64,000 nt of DNA from contig NZ_AUIF01000032.1 of NCBI RefSeq assembly GCF_000423565.1, positions 1 to 64,000 of the forward strand, read 5' to 3'. This document shows, piece after piece, positions 60,644-64,000 of this stretch. The notes under the pieces were generated by a model. That model was not told the DNA's origin, made no database searches, and saw only the letters and a program-made list of their open reading frames with translations. The stretch is from Runella zeae DSM 19591. Lineage in GTDB: Bacteria; Bacteroidota; Bacteroidia; Cytophagales; Spirosomataceae. The translations under genes and the position numbers were made by a program. How positions within the stretch are numbered: the first letter of the stretch is position 1; each line of letters begins with the position of its first letter.

Positions 60644-62002
60644 ATGCACAAAGAAAATACAATCTCGGAAGACCAAGGAGACATTAACTCCTCCCAACAA
60701 CGCCTCCTCTATCATCAATCTCTTGATAAAGAAACGCGGTATTGGCTCGAAGAAGATGCCAAATACTTCTTTCATCAAGCTCTTTCTACGCCCGTGATGA
60801 ATGTTCTTTCTAAAACAGAAGGACCTTACATATATGACCTGAACGGGAAAAAGTACCTCGATATGCATGGCAACGGGGTACATAATGCGGGTTTTAATAA
60901 CCCCAAAGTAGTAGAAGCGATGATGCGTCAAATGAACGAATCATTGGCTTTTACGCCACGGCGTTATACCAATATTCCTGCTATCCAACTTGCCAAAAAA
61001 TTGGCTGAGATTACTCCCGCAGGGCTTGATAGGGTGCTTTTCTGTCCCGGCGGCTCCGAAGCCATTGAAATGGCCGTAATGCTTGCCAAACAAATCACTG
61101 GCAAGTGGAAAACAATTTCGTTTTGGGATGCTTACCACGGCACAGGCTACCAAGCCTCCGCCGTGAGCGGCCAAGCTCATTTTTTAAAAGGCAACGGCCC
61201 GATGGTTCCTGGTGCCTTACACGTAGAGTTTCCTAACTACTACCGCAATCCTTGGAATTGGACGGATCAAAGGGCAATTGACGATGAATATCTGCGCCAA
61301 ATCAAACTTTTACTTCGTAATGAGCCTGATATTGCGGCGATTGTGGCCGAGCCTATTTCTTCTACGCCCGTGGTGCCTTCGGCTTATTATTGGCAACAAA
61401 TCCGTGAAATCTGCGACCGTGAAGGTATTTTTTTGATTTTTGATGAAATCATCGAAGGCTTTGGGCGTACTGGAAAAATGTTTGCGAGTGAGCATTATGT
61501 CACTCCTGATGTGCTCGTTTTGGGAAAATCACTGGGAGGGGGTATGCTTCCCTTTGCCGGAATTGTCTCTAAATCAAAGTATAATATCTTACAAGATAGT
61601 TCGATTGGGCATTTTACCCACGAAAAAAATCCACTCTGCTGTGCCGCAGGATTGGCCGAAATCGAATACATCGAAGAAAACAACCTCGTAGAAAACGCCG
61701 CCCAAAAAGGGGAATATTTGATGAATACCTTTCGGGAAATGCAAGAAAAATACCCCATCATTGGCAATGTAGCTGGACGAGGTTTTCATATCGGAATAGA
61801 TCTCGTAAAAGACCCCCATACCAAACAACGCGCCTACGAAGAAGCCGAACGCATCATGTATCGCTGCATGGAGCGAGGATTGGCGTTCAAAATCATTGAG
61901 GGTAATGTAATTACGCTTCGTCCGTCTTTGGTGTTGAGTCAAGACCAATGCGAGTTTATCGTAAACACGATTGAAGAGGCAATCAAGGCAGAAATGAAAT
62001 GA
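60644..62002 (+). CDS. Class III aminotransferase-fold PLP enzyme, possibly PbfA-like
   Basis: 452 residues. Fold-type I class III aminotransferase family with PLP-binding Lys295 in VLGKSLGGG and Asp267 in IFDEIIEGF. The N-terminal YLDMHGNGVHNAGF, the TPRRYTN stretch and WDAYHGTGYQAS with a later MVPGALHVEFPNYYRNP resemble the subgroup that contains PbfA, the lyase turning (R)-1-hydroxy-2-aminoethylphosphonate into phosphonoacetaldehyde and ammonia; ordinary omega-aminotransferases remain possible. The frame starts at a GTG at 60569; ATG at 60644 (MHKENTISE) is favoured. If the PbfA reading is right it would feed the phosphonatase-like HAD at 28666, though over 30 kb away. Soluble. Confidence 0.7.
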   Translation: MHKENTISEDQGDINSSQQRLLYHQSLDKETRYWLEEDAKYFFHQALSTPVMNVLSKTEGPYIYDLNGKKYLDMHGNGVHNAGFNNPKVVEAMMRQMNESLAFTPRRYTNIPAIQLAKKLAEITPAGLDRVLFCPGGSEAIEMAVMLAKQITGKWKTISFWDAYHGTGYQASAVSGQAHFLKGNGPMVPGALHVEFPNYYRNPWNWTDQRAIDDEYLRQIKLLLRNEPDIAAIVAEPISSTPVVPSAYYWQQIREICDREGIFLIFDEIIEGFGRTGKMFASEHYVTPDVLVLGKSLGGGMLPFAGIVSKSKYNILQDSSIGHFTHEKNPLCCAAGLAEIEYIEENNLVENAAQKGEYLMNTFREMQEKYPIIGNVAGRGFHIGIDLVKDPHTKQRAYEEAERIMYRCMERGLAFKIIEGNVITLRPSLVLSQDQCEFIVNTIEEAIKAEMK

Positions 62003-62092
62003 CGCCTTTAGGCTGGGGAAAAGAAAGAAGCAGAATTTTTTGGGCTTTAGCCCTGACTTTTAACATCCTACTCAACTACGCCAAATTAAAGG

Positions 62093-62125
62093 AGACTTTC
62101 CAAGTTTTACAAACTTGGAAAGTCT
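62093..62125. terminator. Hairpin between the class III enzyme and purB
   Basis: Perfect 15-bp stem, AGACTTTCCAAGTTT with its complement, loop TAC. Placed between two convergent genes, four bases before the purB stop; unlike the GGCAACGTT family in sequence, but similar in placement. Confidence 0.8.
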
Positions 62126-62129
62126 AAGC

Positions 62130-63473
62130 CTAAACACCAGTATAACTAAAAGGTGAAATCGCTCTCAGTTCTTCTTTGATGCTATCTGATACGTCAAGGC
62201 CATCAATAAACTCCGCAATGGTATTAGAAGTAATCTTTTCATTTTTACGGGTCAATGCCTTGAGGGCTTCATAAGGCTGAGGATAAGCCTCACGGCGCAA
62301 AATCGTCTGAATCGCTTCTGCTACCACAGCCCAATTATTGTCTAAATCTGCGTAAAATGCCTGCTCATTCAGTTCAAGTTTGCCCAAACCGCGAAGCAGT
62401 GCTTTGAGCCCAATGACCGTATGCCCCAAAGGAACACCCAAATTGCGCAACACGGTAGAATCGGTAAGGTCTCTTTGAAGACGTGAAATAGGAAGCTTGG
62501 CAGCCAAATGCTCAAATACAGCGTTGGCAATTCCCAAATTCCCCTCTGAATTTTCAAAGTCAATGGGATTTACTTTATGGGGCATTGCCGAAGAGCCTAC
62601 TTCTCCCGCTTTGATTTTTTGTTTGAAATATTCCATAGATACGTAAGTCCATACGTCTCTATCAAGGTCTATCAGGATAGTATTGAGCCTTTTGAAGGTA
62701 TCCATCAATGCCGCCAACATATCATAATGCTCAATCTGCGTGGTGAGTTGGCTACGCGACAAACCGAGCGTTTCATTAACAAATTGGTTGCCAAAAGCCA
62801 CCCAATCTATATCGGGATAAGCCACGTGGTGAGCATTGAAATTTCCAGTAGCTCCCCCAAACTTAGCCGCAAAAGGCACTACTTTCAGCATCGAAAGTTG
62901 TTTTTCGAGTCTTTCTACAAACACCCCTAGCTCTTTTCCCAAACGGGTAGGCGAAGCGGGTTGTCCATGCGTACGAGCTAGCATCGGAATATGCTTCCAC
63001 TCTTCGGCAAGCGCCTTTAGTTTTGTAATCACTTCTTCAAACAAAGGAATCATCTCGGCTTGAAGCGCATCCTTCAAAGACAGCGGAATTGAAGTATTGT
63101 TGACATCTTGAGAGGTAAGGCCAAAGTGAATAAACTCCAAAAAAGGCTCTAATTGCTTGTTTTTGAGCTTTTCTTTGATAAAATATTCAACTGCTTTTAC
63201 GTCATGATTAGTCACCGATTCTATTTCTTTAATCATGCGAGCATCTACTTCCGAAAACTCTCCGTAAAGGGCTCTTAAATCTGTATAGAGCGTTTTGTCA
63301 AAATCCTTGAGCTGAGCCAAAGGCAGCTCACACAAGGCAATGAAATATTCGACTTCAATCAAAATGCGGTAACGAATCAGCCCAAATTCAGAAAAATAAG
63401 GAGCTAGTTTTTCAACCTGACGACGGTAGCGGCCGTCAATGGGAGATATGGCAGTGAGCGTATTTAGTTGCAT
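62130..63473 (-). CDS. purB: Adenylosuccinate lyase
   Basis: 447-residue fumarase/aspartase-fold lyase acting twice in purine synthesis (SAICAR to AICAR, and adenylosuccinate to AMP). The family signature SSAMPHKVNP, TSQDVNNTS and RTHGQPASPT are present. The frame begins 33 codons upstream at 63572; the ATG at 63473 (MQLNTLTAISPIDGRY) is the family start. Downstream hairpin noted. No linked purine genes in the window. Confidence 0.96.
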   Translation of the reverse strand: MQLNTLTAISPIDGRYRRQVEKLAPYFSEFGLIRYRILIEVEYFIALCELPLAQLKDFDKTLYTDLRALYGEFSEVDARMIKEIESVTNHDVKAVEYFIKEKLKNKQLEPFLEFIHFGLTSQDVNNTSIPLSLKDALQAEMIPLFEEVITKLKALAEEWKHIPMLARTHGQPASPTRLGKELGVFVERLEKQLSMLKVVPFAAKFGGATGNFNAHHVAYPDIDWVAFGNQFVNETLGLSRSQLTTQIEHYDMLAALMDTFKRLNTILIDLDRDVWTYVSMEYFKQKIKAGEVGSSAMPHKVNPIDFENSEGNLGIANAVFEHLAAKLPISRLQRDLTDSTVLRNLGVPLGHTVIGLKALLRGLGKLELNEQAFYADLDNNWAVVAEAIQTILRREAYPQPYEALKALTRKNEKITSNTIAEFIDGLDVSDSIKEELRAISPFSYTGV

Positions 63474-63642
63474 AGTATGGGTTCTAAAACACAAAGATAC
63501 GCCATCCTTGGCAAAGATTTGGTAGAAAACCCGCGAAAATGCTTTTATAGATAAGAATCTCTCTTCCTTCATTTAGGAATGATTTTCGCAACTTTTATCA
63601 TTCTCTATTCCAAACCTGCTATCATCCTTTAAGTCTTTATCA

Positions 63643-64000
63643 ATGAAAAAATACGCCTTATTTCTCTGCCTTTTCTTGTACCAAATGGTGGGGGCTCAAG
63701 TCCCAGGCAGCGTAGTAGCTTATAGTCCTGCTTCATCGGGCTTGTATATTGGTTCGCCAAGTGTGTGTATTCTTCCCAATGGCGACTATCTCGCATCTCA
63801 CGATTTGTTTGGCCCTAAGTCCAACGAATTTGAAAAACCTATTTCGAAAATCTACCGCTCCCAAGACAAAGGCAAAACTTGGACACACATAGCCGACATC
63901 AACGGACAGTTTTGGTCTAAACTCTTTGTGCACGAAAAAGGGCTGTATTTTATGGGAACCAGCAAACATCACGGCAATACTATCATCCGTAAATCGACCG
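63643..64000 (+). CDS. Sialidase-like (BNR/Asp-box) protein, 5' part cut by window edge
   Basis: The first 119 codons, running past the window. Signal peptide to about residue 19 (MKKYALFLCLFLYQMVGAQ). After that an IGSPSVCILPNGDYLASHD stretch and one Asp-box RSQDKGKTWTHI (about 73-84) indicate a beta-propeller sialidase or BNR-repeat glycosidase, different from the one at 7064. The YRIP-type arginine motif is replaced by a less typical GSPSV, so sialidase activity is not assured. Too short to classify fully. Confidence 0.75.
   Translation, partial: MKKYALFLCLFLYQMVGAQVPGSVVAYSPASSGLYIGSPSVCILPNGDYLASHDLFGPKSNEFEKPISKIYRSQDKGKTWTHIADINGQFWSKLFVHEKGLYFMGTSKHHGNTIIRKST

Overview
The window looks like chromosome from a Gram-negative Bacteroidota bacterium, most likely of the order Cytophagales (Runella, Spirosoma or Arcicella-like; this placement is inference). 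The signs are a SusC/SusD pair, a second TonB-dependent receptor, a secreted esterase with a type IX secretion C-terminal signal, a giant Reg_prop/Y_Y_Y sensor kinase, Bacteroidota-type promoters (TTTG, about 20 nt, TAnnTTTG), few purine-rich ribosome sites, and a short NuoG without the molybdopterin domain. No rRNA, tRNA or CRISPR array was seen.

Layout. 1-360: 3' end of an IS1182-type transposase. 388-5452: D-threonine-aldolase-like enzyme, class I ribonucleotide reductase small subunit, deoxynucleoside kinase, tRNA hydroxylase TrhO and a small anchored protein, with a family of palindromes at the gene 3' ends. 5539-8245: sulfatase and sialidase pair. 8535-10392: COG4315-type lipoprotein and a FabH-like synthase, separated by a perfect 24-bp hairpin. 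10636-17352: surface glycan cluster (two GT2 glycosyltransferases, two polytopic membrane proteins, one MBOAT acyltransferase), followed by an RmlD-like reductase and a TonB-dependent receptor.

21703-30598 is the most interesting part. A minus-strand run of SusC, SusD, a secreted alkaline-phosphatase-superfamily enzyme and a PhnZ-like HD oxygenase diverges from a phosphonatase-like HAD hydrolase and a TIGR03364-like FAD oxidoreductase. Taken together this reads as an outer-membrane capture and carbon-phosphorus bond cleavage locus for an aminophosphonate or its ester. A class III aminotransferase-fold protein at 60644-62002 resembles the PbfA hydroxy-aminoethylphosphonate lyase group and might feed the same pathway.

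30652-40081: ThrA (aspartokinase/homoserine dehydrogenase), a PspC protein, a toxin remnant with an Imm49-like immunity gene, an ECF sigma/anti-sigma/envelope protein cassette, an MFS transporter and a lipase-META fusion. 40223-49582: acyl-CoA synthetase, sensor kinase, GH43 glycosidase, LD-carboxypeptidase, an orphan NuoJ paralogue, a barrel-like protein and Ffh. 49729-51900: T9SS-exported SGNH esterase. 52051-60460: complex I genes nuoA to nuoJ, closed by a strong hairpin with nuoK-N missing. 60644-64000: the class III enzyme, PurB, and the start of a second sialidase-like gene cut by the window edge.

Many automated starts were moved to an internal ATG where an upstream TTG or GTG looked spurious; these choices are noted per gene.
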